Shown: positions 37,642 to 51,198 of the stretch, one piece after another
Layout of the letters: every line of letters begins with the position of its first letter
How positions within the stretch are numbered: position 1 is the stretch's first letter
Assembly: GCF_001639105.2 (NCBI RefSeq)
Contig: NZ_CP015285.1
Coordinates: 2,472,501-2,536,500 of the forward strand
Reading direction: 5' to 3'
Source of the DNA: Azospirillum humicireducens
Lineage (GTDB): Bacteria > Pseudomonadota > Alphaproteobacteria > Azospirillales > Azospirillaceae
DNA length: 64,000 nt
The notes under the pieces: model-generated
Told to the model about the DNA's origin: nothing
Databases searched by the model: none
What the model saw: the letters and a program-made list of their open reading frames with translations, nothing else
Made by a program: the position numbers and the translations under genes

Positions 37642-38484
37642 TCAGCCGCGCGCCGCGCGCACGCCCTTGGCCAGCGCGCCGACGAAGCCCAGTACGTCCG
37701 CGACCGCGGCCGCCCCGTCGGCTCCGGCGGCCATACCCTCGGCCAAACGGGTGACGATGGCGGAGCCGACGACGGCGGCATCGGCGACGCGGGCGACCTC
37801 GGCGGCCTGATCCGGCGTCTTGATGCCGAAGCCGACGGCGACCGGCAGGTCGGTATGACGCTTCAGCCGGGCGACCGCCGCGTCGATGGCGGTGTTGGAC
37901 GCGCTGGCGGTCCCGGTGATGCCGGCGATCGACACGTAATAGACGAAGCCCGACGTGTTGCGCATCACGGCGGGCATGCGTGCCTCGTCGGTGGTCGGCG
38001 TGGTCAGGCGGACAAAGCTGATACCGGCCTTGACCGCCGGGAGGCAAAGCTCCTCGTCCTCTTCCGGCGGCAGGTCGACGACGATCAGGCCGTCCACACC
38101 GGCCTCGCGCGCGGCGGCCAGGAACGGTTCCACCCCATAGGCGTGGATCGGATTGAAATAGCCCATCAGGATGATCGGGGTGTCGGCATCCTGCTTGCGG
38201 AAGGCGCGCACCATTTCCAGCGTCCTGCGCACCGTCATGCCGGCCTTCAGCGCGCGGAGCGAGGAGGCCTGGATCGCCGGGCCGTCGGCCATCGGATCGG
38301 TGAAGGGCATGCCCAGCTCGATCAGGTCGGCGCCGGCGGCCGGCAGGCCGTTCAGCAGTCCTTGCGAGACGGCGGGATCGGGGTCGCCGGCGGTGATGAA
38401 GGTGACCAGACCGGCGCGGCCCTGCGCCTTCAGCGCGGCAAAACGGCGGGCGATGCGGCCATCGGCCAGAATGTCGGCGCTCAC
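37642..38484 (-). CDS. trpA: tryptophan synthase alpha chain
   Basis: Cleaves indole-3-glycerol phosphate and passes indole through a tunnel to TrpB. 280 aa, TIM barrel. Catalytic Glu is in [20 protein letters not shown] and catalytic Asp in [13 protein letters not shown]; the phosphate site is in [13 protein letters not shown]. The start is a GTG at 38484 overlapping the trpB stop as GTGA, so translation is coupled. It is followed by accD. Confidence 0.96.
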   Translation of the reverse strand: MSADILADGRIARRFAALKAQGRAGLVTFITAGDPDPAVSQGLLNGLPAAGADLIELGMPFTDPMADGPAIQASSLRALKAGMTVRRTLEMVRAFRKQDADTPIILMGYFNPIHAYGVEPFLAAAREAGVDGLIVVDLPPEEDEELCLPAVKAGISFVRLTTPTTDEARMPAVMRNTSGFVYYVSIAGITGTASASNTAIDAAVARLKRHTDLPVAVGFGIKTPDQAAEVARVADAAVVGSAIVTRLAEGMAAGADGAAAVADVLGFVGALAKGVRAARG

Positions 38485-39698
38485 AGTTCCACTCCCAGAT
38501 GCTTGGCGACGGAGAAGATGTCCTTGTCGCCGCGGCCCGACAGGCACAGCACCATCAGGTGGTCCTTGGGCAGTTTCGGTGCGCGCTTGATCACCTCGGC
38601 AAGGCCGTGGGCGGATTCCAGCGCCGGGATGATGCCCTCGGTGCGGGCGCAGAGCTGGAAGGCGTCCAGTGCCTCCTGGTCGGTGGCATGGGCGTATTCG
38701 ACGCGGCCGACATCGTGCAGCCAGCTGTGTTCCGGCCCGATGCCGGGATAGTCGAGGCCGGCGGAGATCGAGTGGCCTTCCAGGATCTGGCCGTCCTCGT
38801 CCTGCAGCAGGTAGGTGCGGTTGCCGTGCAGCACGCCGGGCCGGCCGCCGTTGATCGAGGCGGCATGGTCGAGCGGCCCCTTCTCGATGCCGCGGCCGGC
38901 GGCCTCGACGCCGATCATCTGCACCGAGGAATCGTCCAGGAACGGGTGGAACATGCCGATGGCGTTCGACCCGCCGCCGACGCAGGCGACCAGGCTGTCG
39001 GGCAGGCGGCCTTCCAGCTCCTGCATCTGGGTGCGCACCTCGTCGCCGATCACCGACTGGAAGTCGCGGACCATGGCGGGGTAGGGGTGCGGGCCGGCGG
39101 CGGTGCCGATGATGTAGAAGGTGTCGGCGACGTTGGTGACCCAGTCGCGCAGCGCCTCGTTCATCGCGTCCTTCAGCGTGCCGCTGCCCGACGTCACCGG
39201 CCGGACCTCCGCCCCCAGCAGCTTCATGCGGAAGACGTTGGGCTGCTGGCGGGCGATGTCGGTCTCGCCCATGTAGATGACGCAGGGCATGTCGTAGAGC
39301 GCGCAGACCGTCGCGGTCGCCACGCCATGCTGGCCGGCGCCCGTCTCGGCGATGATGCGGGTCTTGCCCATGCGCCGGGCCAGCAGGATCTGGCCGATGC
39401 AGTTGTTGATCTTGTGCGCGCCGGTGTGGTTCAGCTCCTCGCGCTTGAAGTAGATCTTGGCCCCACCCAGCTGCTCGGTCAGCCGCTGGGCGTAATAGAG
39501 CGGGTTGGGGCGGCCGACATACTGCTTCAGCTGCTGGCGCATCTCGCCTTCGAAGGCGGGATCGGCCCGCGCCTCGCGATAGGCCTTCTCGACCTCCAGG
39601 ATCAGGGGCATCAGCGTCTCGGCGACGAAACGGCCGCCGAAAATTCCGAAATGCCCGCGCTCGTCGGGACCGGAGCGGTAGGTGTTCAGTTTGGTCAT
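38481..39698 (-). CDS. trpB: tryptophan synthase beta chain
   Basis: Condenses indole with serine to tryptophan using PLP. 405 aa. The PLP lysine is in [20 protein letters not shown], followed by [14 protein letters not shown], the phosphate-binding [12 protein letters not shown] and [15 protein letters not shown]. The start [20 protein letters not shown] is canonical. It is the first gene of the trpB-trpA-accD-folC run; the trpF that commonly precedes it is not here, the upstream neighbour being a divergent response-regulator gene. No attenuator or leader peptide is visible in the 235 bp upstream. Confidence 0.97.
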   Translation of the reverse strand: MTKLNTYRSGPDERGHFGIFGGRFVAETLMPLILEVEKAYREARADPAFEGEMRQQLKQYVGRPNPLYYAQRLTEQLGGAKIYFKREELNHTGAHKINNCIGQILLARRMGKTRIIAETGAGQHGVATATVCALYDMPCVIYMGETDIARQQPNVFRMKLLGAEVRPVTSGSGTLKDAMNEALRDWVTNVADTFYIIGTAAGPHPYPAMVRDFQSVIGDEVRTQMQELEGRLPDSLVACVGGGSNAIGMFHPFLDDSSVQMIGVEAAGRGIEKGPLDHAASINGGRPGVLHGNRTYLLQDEDGQILEGHSISAGLDYPGIGPEHSWLHDVGRVEYAHATDQEALDAFQLCARTEGIIPALESAHGLAEVIKRAPKLPKDHLMVLCLSGRGDKDIFSVAKHLGVEL

Positions 39699-39933
39699 CG
39701 TCTGCGGCACTGCCTGAAGTCGAAGGAAAGCCGGGATAGGGCTCAGTCTTGCGGGCGGGAGTCCGGTCCGGACGCCAGCCAAGCGCGCCACCATACCGGT
39801 GGACCGCGCCGATTTGAAGCGCCGGGCCGCGGAAATCCGTGATTTCCACCCGTCCGCAAAGATGGAGCGGGGCTTTGCAGGGGCAAGGCCACGCCCTACA
39901 CTGCCGCCATCTTGATTGCGGAGCATGCGTGCG

Positions 39934-40800
39934 ATGACTGAGCGGACACCGCCGTCGCTTCCCCCCACGGCTCTCCAGCCGGCGCCGTGCCGGATTCTGG
40001 TGGTGGAGGACAGCCCGCTGAACCAGATGCTGGTCACCGCCATCCTCGCCCAGGCCGGCCACCGTGCCGACACCGCCAACAATGGGCTGGAGGCCGTGAT
40101 GGCGGCGCAGGCCGGCGGCTACGATCTGATCCTGATGGATCTGTCGATGCCGGAGATGGATGGGCTGACCGCCACGCGCCTGTTGCGCGACCTGCCGGGG
40201 CCGGCAGGCCGGGTGCCGGTTGTCGCCATGACCGCCGATACCGAGGAGGCCGACCGCATCCGCTGCCAGGACGCCGGCATGAACGACCATGTCGCCAAGC
40301 CGGTGGACCGGGCGCTTCTGCTGGAGACGGTTGAAAAATGGCTGCGCGCGTCCTTGTGCTCCGGGCCGCCCACCTCCCCATCGGTCGGCTTCGGTCCCCG
40401 CGCGGCGGCAGCTCCGGAAGCGGCGGGCGAGGTGCTGGATTGCGAGGTGCTGGCCCAGTTGGCCCAGGATCTGGAAGCGGATCTGCTGGCCGACGTGCTG
40501 CGGCAGTTCGTGGAGGAAACGCGGGAGCGGGTGGCGCGCATCATGGCGGAAGCCGACCGCGCCGTCCTGACGCGTGAAGCGCACACGCTGAAGAGCACCG
40601 CCGGGACCTTCGGCGCCCACGCGCTCTACTGTGCCGCCCGCGCACTGGAGATGGCCTGCCGTGCCTCCTCAGCCGAGCCGGACTCAGCGGAGACCGGCGA
40701 AAGGGGTGCGGCAGACGCGGTGGAGAGGCTGCGCCGCGACATCCCCCGGTTGGCCGAGGATGCCATCGCGGCCTACCGCGCCGCCGGATATCCGGTGTGA
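39934..40800 (+). CDS. response regulator: receiver domain plus HPt domain
   Basis: A 288-aa phosphorelay protein without an output DNA-binding domain. Residues about 20-145 are a receiver ([19 protein letters not shown], phospho-Asp in [13 protein letters not shown], conserved Thr in VAMTAD, Lys in HVAKPVD). A Pro/Ala-rich linker leads to a histidine phosphotransfer domain at about 175-285, with the phospho-His in [18 protein letters not shown]-HPt proteins of this type normally serve a hybrid kinase in trans; the kinases at 44.9-51.1 kb are candidates but not adjacent. The ATG at 39934 fits GGAG at 10 nt; earlier TTG and ATG codons are possible. Confidence 0.88.
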   Translation: MTERTPPSLPPTALQPAPCRILVVEDSPLNQMLVTAILAQAGHRADTANNGLEAVMAAQAGGYDLILMDLSMPEMDGLTATRLLRDLPGPAGRVPVVAMTADTEEADRIRCQDAGMNDHVAKPVDRALLLETVEKWLRASLCSGPPTSPSVGFGPRAAAAPEAAGEVLDCEVLAQLAQDLEADLLADVLRQFVEETRERVARIMAEADRAVLTREAHTLKSTAGTFGAHALYCAARALEMACRASSAEPDSAETGERGAADAVERLRRDIPRLAEDAIAAYRAAGYPV

Positions 40801-40815
40801 CCTAACGGAACCGCA

Positions 40816-41025
40816 TCATTCCACGACGCTGATGTTCACCGCCGAATCCTTGCCGTTGGTGCCGCGGGCAACCTCGAACTGGACGCGCTGGCCCTCGGAC
40901 AGCGCATGCAGGCCCGAGCGCTGGACCGCGGTGATATGCACGAAGACGTCCTTCGAACCGGCTTCCGGCGCGATGAAGCCGTAACCCTTGGTAGTGTTGA
41001 ACCATTTGACGGTACCGTTTGTCAT
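40816..41025 (-). CDS. cold-shock protein (CspA family)
   Basis: A 69-aa OB-fold RNA chaperone that melts RNA hairpins. Both nucleic-acid motifs are intact: KWFNTTKGYGFI (RNP1) and DVFVHITAV (RNP2). AGGGGGAGG precedes the ATG. It converges on the REC-HPt gene with 15 bp between stops. The 288 bp upstream to the next gene, AT-richer toward 41160-41310, leaves room for the long leader typical of csp genes, but no cold-box was identified. Confidence 0.94.
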   Translation of the reverse strand: MTNGTVKWFNTTKGYGFIAPEAGSKDVFVHITAVQRSGLHALSEGQRVQFEVARGTNGKDSAVNISVVE

Positions 41026-41313
41026 GGGCCTCCCCCTGGTCTCTGCGAAACGGGTCTTTGTGAGACGGATTGGTCCGGAATCGCCGGCATCGGCCGCGCC
41101 ATGAGGTCTGCCGGGCAAGCGGAACCAAGACATTGTGCGGGGAGGCTAGCCGCATGCTGTGGTTGCGGGCAATTCCGTCTCACGGCATAGGACAAAGGGT
41201 GGCGAAATCCCGAGTGGATTTACGACCAAGGCGACGGCACTTTGTCGAAGGGTATTAGCCCGTTTCTTGGCGGATTCAGGGCAGAAGCATGAAATCATTG
41301 CCGAAATAAAGGG

Positions 41314-42753
41314 TTAGAGCTTCCCTTCGGCCTGCCAGGCGAGACGCTTGCGGTAGATCGTGGACGCGCTGATCTGCAGCAGGGCGGCGGCGCGCGGGAT
41401 GTTGCCGTCGCAGGCGGCGATGGCATCCTCGATGGCATCCTTCTCCACCTCCCACAGGGGCTTGATGGAGTCCGGGGATGGCGGAACATGCGGGCGCGGC
41501 GCTGGGGCGGCGCCGGCCAACGCCGGAGCGGACGAGGCGGCGGGAAACAGAGGCTGCGGTGCGCCAAGCGGCGGCGGCAGCATCTCCGGCGTCACCGTGT
41601 CGCCGTCATGCAGGACCGCGACGATGCGCACGACATTCTGCAACTGCCGGACATTGCCCGGCCAATGGTAATGGCGCAGCGCCTGCTCCGTCTCGGGGGA
41701 GAAGCGGGCGAAGCCCTTCTTCTCCTCCTTGGCGAACTCGGCCAGATAGTGGCGGGCGATCTCCAGCACATCGTCCTCGCGCTCGCGCAGCGGCGGCAGA
41801 TGGATGGGGATGACGTGAAGCCGGTAATAGAGATCCTCGCGGAAGCGCCCCTCCTCCACCTCGCGCAGGGGATCGCGGTTGGTGGCGCAGACGATGCGCA
41901 GATCGACCTTCTCCAGCTTCGACCCGCCGACGGGGGTGAAGGTGCCGGTCTGGATGAAGCGCAGCAGCTTGGTCTGCAGGTCGGGCGCCAGCTCGCAGAT
42001 CTCGTCGAGGAACAGGGTGCCGCCGTCGGCGCGCGCCGCCGCGCCCTCCCGGTCGGACACCGCCCCGGTGAAGCTGCCCTTCACATGGCCGAAGATCTCG
42101 CTTTCCATGAGATCCTTCGGAATGGCGCCGCAATTGATGGCGATGAAGGGGCGCGCGGCGCGCTGGCTCTGGCGGTGGATCGCCTCGGCGCAGACCTCCT
42201 TGCCGGTGCCGGATTCGCCGGTGATGAAGACGGTGGCGCGCGAGGAGGCAGCGCTGTCGACGATGCGGTAGACCGCCTGCATCGCCAGCGACGAGCCGAT
42301 GAAGCCGTGGTAGCGGGCGCGGTTCAGATCCTTCTCGAAGGTATCGACCAGCTGGGCCAGCCGCAGCCGCTCCATCGCGTTGCGGACCGTCACCACCAGC
42401 CGGTCGGCTGAGAAGGGCTTCACCAGGAAATCATAGGCGCCGTAGCGCATCGCCTCCACCGCCGCCTTCACCGAGCCGTGCGCGGTGATGACGATGACCG
42501 CGCAGGGCAGGGCCTGGGTGTCGATGCGTTTCAGCACCTCCATCCCGTTCATGTCCGGCAGTTGCAGGTCCAGCAGCACCACCTTGGGGGCGCCGTCGTT
42601 CAGTTGCGCCAGCGCGTCGGCTCCCGTCTCCACCGAGATGACGGTGTGGGATTCCTTTTTCAGGTATTCCGCATAGACACGGGCCAGCGACGGCGTGTCT
42701 TCGATCAGCAGGACGGGGATGGAACCGGGCGGCATGCTGTGGGCGACACGCAA
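41314..42753 (-). CDS. sigma-54-dependent response regulator (NtrC family)
   Basis: A 479-aa activator. Residues about 13-125 are a receiver (VLLIEDTPSLARVYAEYL, phospho-Asp in VVLLDLQLPDMNG, ITAHGS, FLVKPFS). About 145-375 is the AAA+ domain: Walker A GESGTGKE, Walker B GGTLFLDEI, and the sigma-54 loop reading GSFTGA rather than GAFTGA. After an Ala/Pro linker, about 425-475 is a Fis-type helix-turn-helix (AIAACDGNIPRAAALLQISA, then STIYRKR). It resembles LuxO-type regulators in layout. The partner kinase is unknown; it is not cotranscribed with one here. The GSFTGA loop may affect contact with sigma-54. Confidence 0.92.
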   Translation of the reverse strand: MRVAHSMPPGSIPVLLIEDTPSLARVYAEYLKKESHTVISVETGADALAQLNDGAPKVVLLDLQLPDMNGMEVLKRIDTQALPCAVIVITAHGSVKAAVEAMRYGAYDFLVKPFSADRLVVTVRNAMERLRLAQLVDTFEKDLNRARYHGFIGSSLAMQAVYRIVDSAASSRATVFITGESGTGKEVCAEAIHRQSQRAARPFIAINCGAIPKDLMESEIFGHVKGSFTGAVSDREGAAARADGGTLFLDEICELAPDLQTKLLRFIQTGTFTPVGGSKLEKVDLRIVCATNRDPLREVEEGRFREDLYYRLHVIPIHLPPLREREDDVLEIARHYLAEFAKEEKKGFARFSPETEQALRHYHWPGNVRQLQNVVRIVAVLHDGDTVTPEMLPPPLGAPQPLFPAASSAPALAGAAPAPRPHVPPSPDSIKPLWEVEKDAIEDAIAACDGNIPRAAALLQISASTIYRKRLAWQAEGKL

Positions 42754-42958
42754 AAGCAGGGGCGGGGGCTGACCCTATTGTCTAACAGATATTTCTGAAA
42801 ATCCCACCCCCACGCGCAAGCGGACGATCATTGTCGGCGAAGCGAACGGATCGAAGCCCCCATCGGACCGGATATGTCGCGGTGCGGCCGCTTGCCGGGG
42901 CGGGCGCGATGAACTATCAGCAAGCGGGCATCCGAGTGTCGGGAAGAGGGGATTCGCC

Positions 42959-44182
42959 ATGGCCGATCACGCCATTCTGGCCGGCAAGCGCGTGCTGCTG
43001 GTCGTCGCCGGCGGCATCGCCGCCTACAAGAGCCTGGACCTGATCCGCCGCCTGCGCGAACGCGGTGCCGCCGTGCGCGCGGTGCTGACCGAGGCCGGCG
43101 CCCGCTTCGTCACGCCCTTGTCGGTGCAGGCGCTGACGGAGGACACCGTCTACCAGGACCTGTGGTCGCTGACCGACGAGTCGGAGATGGGCCACATCCG
43201 TCTGTCGCGCGAGGCCGACCTGCTGGTGGTGGCGCCGGCCACCGCCAACCTGCTGGCGCGCATGGCCGCCGGCATGGCCGACGATCTGGCCGCCACCGTC
43301 CTGCTGGCCACCGACAAGCCGGTTCTGGTCGCTCCCGCCATGAATGTGCGCATGTGGCAGCATGCCGCGACCCGGGCCAACATGGCGCTGCTGGAAAGCC
43401 GCGGCGTCCGGCGCATCGGCCCGAACGAGGGCGTGATGGCCTGCAACGAATACGGTCCCGGCCGGATGGCGGAGCCGATGGAGATCGTCGACGCCATCGC
43501 CGCGATCTTCGCCGAGGACGCCCACCGGCCCCTGGCCGGACGCCGAGCCATCGTCACCAGCGGACCGACGCACGAGCCGATCGATCCGGTGCGCTACATC
43601 GCCAACCGCTCGTCGGGCAAGCAGGGGCACGCCATCGCCGCGGCGCTGGCGAAGCTGGGGGCGGCGGTGACGCTGGTCAGCGGCCCGACCCGCCTGCCCG
43701 ACCCGCCCGGCTGCAGCGTCGCTCACATCGAGACGGCGCGCGAGATGCTGGCGGCCTGCGAGGCGGCGCTGCCCGCCGACATCGCGGTCTGCGCCGCCGC
43801 GGTCGCCGACTGGCGCGTCGACACCGAGTCCGACCGCAAGCTGAAGAAGGACGGCGGCGGGCCGCCGGCACTGGCCCTGACCGAGAACCCCGACATCCTC
43901 GCCACCCTGTCCCGGCCCGGCAAGCGCCGCCCGGCGCTGGTGGTCGGCTTCGCGGCGGAGACCGGCGACGTGCTGGCCTACGCCACCGCCAAGCGCACCC
44001 GCAAGGGCTGCGACTGGATCGTCGCCAACGACGTCTCCCCCGGCACCGGCACCTTCGGCGGCAGCGACAACACCGTCCACCTGATCCGCGCCGACGGGGT
44101 GGAGTCCTGGCCCACCATGCCCAAGGACGCCGTCGCCGCCCGGCTCGCCGAAGCGGTGGCGGGGTATTTCGCAGGGAAGTAG
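42959..44182 (+). CDS. coaBC: CoaBC (Dfp), phosphopantothenoylcysteine synthetase/decarboxylase
   Basis: Two steps of coenzyme A synthesis in one cytosolic protein: ligation of cysteine to phosphopantothenate and FMN-dependent decarboxylation. 407 aa. The CoaC flavoprotein domain (about 1-190) has VVAGGIAAYKSLDLIRRLRE, MGHIRLSREADL (catalytic His) and APAMNVRMW. The CoaB domain has TSGPTHEPIDPVRYIANRSS and LKKDGGGPPALALTENPDIL. Its downstream neighbour dut is the usual partner; between them lies a long inverted repeat. Confidence 0.96.
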   Translation: MADHAILAGKRVLLVVAGGIAAYKSLDLIRRLRERGAAVRAVLTEAGARFVTPLSVQALTEDTVYQDLWSLTDESEMGHIRLSREADLLVVAPATANLLARMAAGMADDLAATVLLATDKPVLVAPAMNVRMWQHAATRANMALLESRGVRRIGPNEGVMACNEYGPGRMAEPMEIVDAIAAIFAEDAHRPLAGRRAIVTSGPTHEPIDPVRYIANRSSGKQGHAIAAALAKLGAAVTLVSGPTRLPDPPGCSVAHIETAREMLAACEAALPADIAVCAAAVADWRVDTESDRKLKKDGGGPPALALTENPDILATLSRPGKRRPALVVGFAAETGDVLAYATAKRTRKGCDWIVANDVSPGTGTFGGSDNTVHLIRADGVESWPTMPKDAVAARLAEAVAGYFAGK

Positions 44183-44210
44183 CGTCTACCCGTTGCCCGA
44201 TTTGTACGGT

Positions 44211-44334
44211 CCCCCTCCCCAACCCTCCCCCGCCCTCGGCCGGCTGAAAGCCGGTCCGATCGCGGGAGAGGGGACTGCCGCCCCCTCGTATAAGGCCCCC
44301 TCTCCCGCAAAACGGGGGAGGGTTGGGGAGGGGG
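44211..44334. repeat. palindromic REP-like element between coaBC and dut
   Basis: The 21 bases at 44211-44231 (C-rich, CCCCCTCCCC then AACCCTCCCCC) are the exact reverse complement of 44314-44334. An inner hairpin CCGGCT-GAA-AGCCGG lies near 44240-44254. The whole would fold as one long stem with an 82-nt inner region. Elements with CCCTCCCC/GGGGAGGG ends are common between genes in this group of bacteria, so it is likely a dispersed intergenic repeat. Confidence 0.75.
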
Positions 44335-44370
44335 CATCCGCCAGCCGACACTCAACCACAGGATCCCCCC

Positions 44371-44826
44371 ATGTCCCCCACCGTCGCCTTCCTCCGCCTG
44401 CCCGGCAACGACGACCTGCCGCTGCCCGCCTACGCCACAGAAGGGGCGGCGGGGTTCGACCTGCGCGCCGCGGTTCCGGCGGATGAGCCCGCCGTTCTGG
44501 ATCCTGGCAAGCGGATGCTGGTGCAGACCGGCTTCGCCGTCGGGTTGCCGACGGGGTGGGAGATGCAGATCCGGCCGCGCTCCGGACTGGCGGTGAAGTA
44601 CGGCGTCACGGTGCTGAACACGCCGGGCACCGTCGACTGCGACTATCGCGGGCCGGTCGGCGTCTGCCTGATCAATCTGGGGGAAGAGCCCTTCACCATC
44701 GCCCGCGGCGACCGCATCGCCCAGGCGGTGATCGCCCCAGCCCCGAGGGCCACGCTGATCGAAGTCGGGTCGCTGGACGACACCGAACGCGGAACGGGCG
44801 GATTCGGGTCCACCGGCGTCGCCTGA
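44371..44826 (+). CDS. dut: deoxyuridine 5'-triphosphate nucleotidohydrolase (dUTPase)
   Basis: Hydrolyses dUTP to dUMP, keeping uracil out of DNA. 151 aa, trimeric type. Five motifs are in order: [11 protein letters not shown] (1), [12 protein letters not shown] (2), [14 protein letters not shown] (3), RIAQAVIAP (4) and [10 protein letters not shown] (5, C-terminal lid). The ATG at 44371 is chosen because it begins the fold; a longer frame reads back into the repeat element. Functionally it pairs with the uracil-glycosylase-family gene at 9.5 kb. Confidence 0.97.
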   Translation: MSPTVAFLRLPGNDDLPLPAYATEGAAGFDLRAAVPADEPAVLDPGKRMLVQTGFAVGLPTGWEMQIRPRSGLAVKYGVTVLNTPGTVDCDYRGPVGVCLINLGEEPFTIARGDRIAQAVIAPAPRATLIEVGSLDDTERGTGGFGSTGVA

Positions 44827-44936
44827 GAACCCCATCCCCCGCCCCCGTTTCTGTGGCATGATCGCAGCGCCGGAAGGGGTATGACGCAGCGGGCGAAGCA
44901 CCCCCTCCGGCGCTGGCGGCGGGCGAGGGGGTGGTC

Positions 44937-48674
<3,738 letters not shown>

Positions 48675-48848
48675 CCGGACGTGTTGGGGCGAAATCTACC
48701 TGGACGGGAACGGAAGCCCGAAAAGGCTGCACGGTGGGCGCGAGTTGCTTGTCGGTGGGATAGGGCTGAACTACTCTGGCCATCTTGATTCATTTCGACA
48801 GATTCAGCCGGGCCATTGCCGAGCCCCGGCGGTCCGGGGGTGAAAAGC

Positions 48849-51128
48849 GTGGTCGGTTTCGCTGGCTTCTTTTGGAACAAGGAAACCCGGCGCCAGGCCG
48901 AACATGCCGCCGCAGACCGCGACCGCTGGCGGGCGATGCTTGCCGCCGCTCTCCATCCCTGGTGCGCCTGGACCGACTCCGGCGGAGGCGCCCTGTCGGA
49001 CGACGCGGCGGCCCTGCTGGGCATCTCCACCCCCGATTCGCTGCCGGACGTGGTGTCCTCGTCCGACTTTTCCGCCGCTCTTGCCCGCCTCCGCCGTGAC
49101 GGAGAAGCTTTCCGCTGCGAAGGGCTGGCGCCCGATGGCCGGCGGCTGGTGCTGACCGGCCGGCGCGGCTGCGCCGGCGACAGCCGCTGCGACGTGGTGT
49201 GGATCGAGGACATCACCGTGGCCCGCGACGCCGCCCGGGACGCCACCCGCCGCCAGGAGAAGGAGGCCGGGGACGCCCGCTCCCGCCTTGCCGAATTGCA
49301 GGCGATGGCCGATGCCCTGCCGATCCCGGTTTGGATGCGCGACCGCTCCTTACGGCTGTCCTGGTGCAACCGCGCCTATGCCCGCGCCGTCGACGGCGAT
49401 CCGGACAGCGTGGTGACGGAAGGGCGCGAACTGACCGCCACCGGCCCGGCGCTGGCCGAACGGGCGCGCAGCGGCGGCTTCGCCCAATCCGACCGCGCAC
49501 CGGTGGTGATCGGCACCGAACGCCGCCTGCTGGAAGTGACGGAAGCACCGCTGCCGCTGGCAGACGGCAGCGGCACGCTGGTGGTCGGCTATGCCCTGGA
49601 TCTGACCCCGCTGGAGGAGTTGCGCGGCGAACTGGACCGCCACCTGACGGCGCATGCCGAGGTGCTGGAACGGCTGGGCACCGCCATCGCCATCTTCGGC
49701 CCCGACACCCGCCTGACCTTCTTCAACCAGGCCTATGCCCGGCTGTGGGACCTGGACGAGGCATGGCTGCGCACCGAGCCCACCAACGCCGAACTGCTGG
49801 AGGAACTGCGCGCCCGCCGCCGCCTGCCGGAATATGCCGACTACCAGACCTTCAAGCGCGAACGCCTGACCCGCTACACCCATCTGGTGGAACCGGTGGA
49901 GGAGATGCTGCACCTGCCGGACGGCACCGCGCTGCGCCATCTGGCCGCCCCCCACCCCCAGGGCGGGCTGATCACCATCCTGGAGGACGTGACCAACACG
50001 CTGGCGCTGGAATCCTCCTACAACACGCTGATGGCCGTGCAGCAGGAGACGCTGGACAATCTGGCGGAGGGCATCGCCGTGTTCGGCGGCGACGGCCGGC
50101 TGAAGCTGTCCAACCCGGCCTTCGCCCGCATCTGGGAACTGGCGGACGGCGACCTGCACGGCGAACCGCACATCGCCGACGTGTTCGAGCGCATGCGCCC
50201 GCTGCTGGAGATCGCGCCGCCGGACAGGCAGGGAGAGGCCGCCGCCTCCGGCTGGGAAGCCCTGAAGGAGGAACTGATCGGCGCCACGCTGGAACGCAGC
50301 GTCCGCTCCGGCCGGGTGGAGCGCAGCGACGGGTCGGTGGTGGAGTTCTCCACCCTGCCGCTGCCCGACGGGGCGGTGCTGAACAGCTATCTGGACGTCA
50401 CCGACGGCGCCCGGCTGGAGACGGCGCTGCGCGCCTCCAACGCCGCGCTGGAGGCTGCCGACCAGCTGAAGAGCGAGTTCATCGCCAACGTCTCCCACCA
50501 TCTGCGCACGCCGCTGAACGGCATCATCGGTTTCGCCGAGGTTCTGGCGAACCAGTATTTCGGCGAACTCAACGCCCGTCAGATGGAATATGTGCGCAGC
50601 ATGCTGACGGCCGGGGAGCGGTTGCTGGAACTGATCGACGACGTCGTCGACCTGACCAGCCTGGGGGCCGGCGTGACCACCCTGGAGCGCGAGGCGGTCA
50701 GCCTGCCCGACCTGCTCGACTCGGTGGCCAGCCTCACCCGCGAATGGGCCCGGCGCGAAGGATTGCGCATGGAGGTCGTGGCGCCGGAGGCGCTTGGCGA
50801 GATCGAGGGCGACGGCAAGCGGCTGAAGCAGGCGCTGTTCACCCTGGTGGTCGGCGCCATCCGCAACCCGCCGCCCGACCGCCGCATCCGGCTGGCCGGC
50901 GAGCGGCTGAACGGCAGCATCACCCTGTCGGTCAGCGGCGCCGCTCCGCCGGACGCCGATCCGCAGGGCGCGGCAGCCCTCGGCGTGTCGCTGGCGCGCA
51001 ACGTGATGGAGCTGCATGGCGGCCGGCTGGAGCTGGACGAATCCGGCGGCACCGGCGTCTTCCGCAGCGCCCATGTCCGCTGCATCATGCCGGTGCGCGC
51101 ACCGGCCAACGGCGTGAAGGCGGGGTGA
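48849..51128 (+). CDS. multi-PAS histidine-kinase-like protein (DivL-like) with degenerate ATPase domain
   Basis: About 759 aa, no clear membrane span despite a short hydrophobic start (VVGFAGFFW). Three or four PAS domains occupy about 20-520 (for example MADALPIPVWMRDRSLRLSW, RLGTAIAIFGPDTRLTFFNQ, NLAEGIAVFGGDGRLKLSNP). The dimerisation helix has FIANVSHHLRTPLNGIIGF at about 545, His retained. The ATPase domain is degenerate: no Asn in the N-box (FTLVVGAIRNPPP) and no DxGxG (VSGAAPPDAD). DivL of Caulobacter has a comparable PAS-rich layout but a Tyr phosphosite. GTG at 48849 is preferred since GGGGGTGA stands 5 nt before it; GTG 48840 and TTG 48816 are alternatives. Confidence 0.8.
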   Translation: MVGFAGFFWNKETRRQAEHAAADRDRWRAMLAAALHPWCAWTDSGGGALSDDAAALLGISTPDSLPDVVSSSDFSAALARLRRDGEAFRCEGLAPDGRRLVLTGRRGCAGDSRCDVVWIEDITVARDAARDATRRQEKEAGDARSRLAELQAMADALPIPVWMRDRSLRLSWCNRAYARAVDGDPDSVVTEGRELTATGPALAERARSGGFAQSDRAPVVIGTERRLLEVTEAPLPLADGSGTLVVGYALDLTPLEELRGELDRHLTAHAEVLERLGTAIAIFGPDTRLTFFNQAYARLWDLDEAWLRTEPTNAELLEELRARRRLPEYADYQTFKRERLTRYTHLVEPVEEMLHLPDGTALRHLAAPHPQGGLITILEDVTNTLALESSYNTLMAVQQETLDNLAEGIAVFGGDGRLKLSNPAFARIWELADGDLHGEPHIADVFERMRPLLEIAPPDRQGEAAASGWEALKEELIGATLERSVRSGRVERSDGSVVEFSTLPLPDGAVLNSYLDVTDGARLETALRASNAALEAADQLKSEFIANVSHHLRTPLNGIIGFAEVLANQYFGELNARQMEYVRSMLTAGERLLELIDDVVDLTSLGAGVTTLEREAVSLPDLLDSVASLTREWARREGLRMEVVAPEALGEIEGDGKRLKQALFTLVVGAIRNPPPDRRIRLAGERLNGSITLSVSGAAPPDADPQGAAALGVSLARNVMELHGGRLELDESGGTGVFRSAHVRCIMPVRAPANGVKAG

Positions 51129-51198
51129 GCGGGACCAAAGGCGCGTCCGCGGCGTTACCCTTGTCCATTCGATCCCGTGCAGTGCGGAGCCGCCGACG

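Noticed and set aside
39699..39933. Tryptophan attenuator upstream of trpB
   Set aside because: No short Trp-rich leader frame and no alternative hairpins with a T-run were seen on the minus strand.
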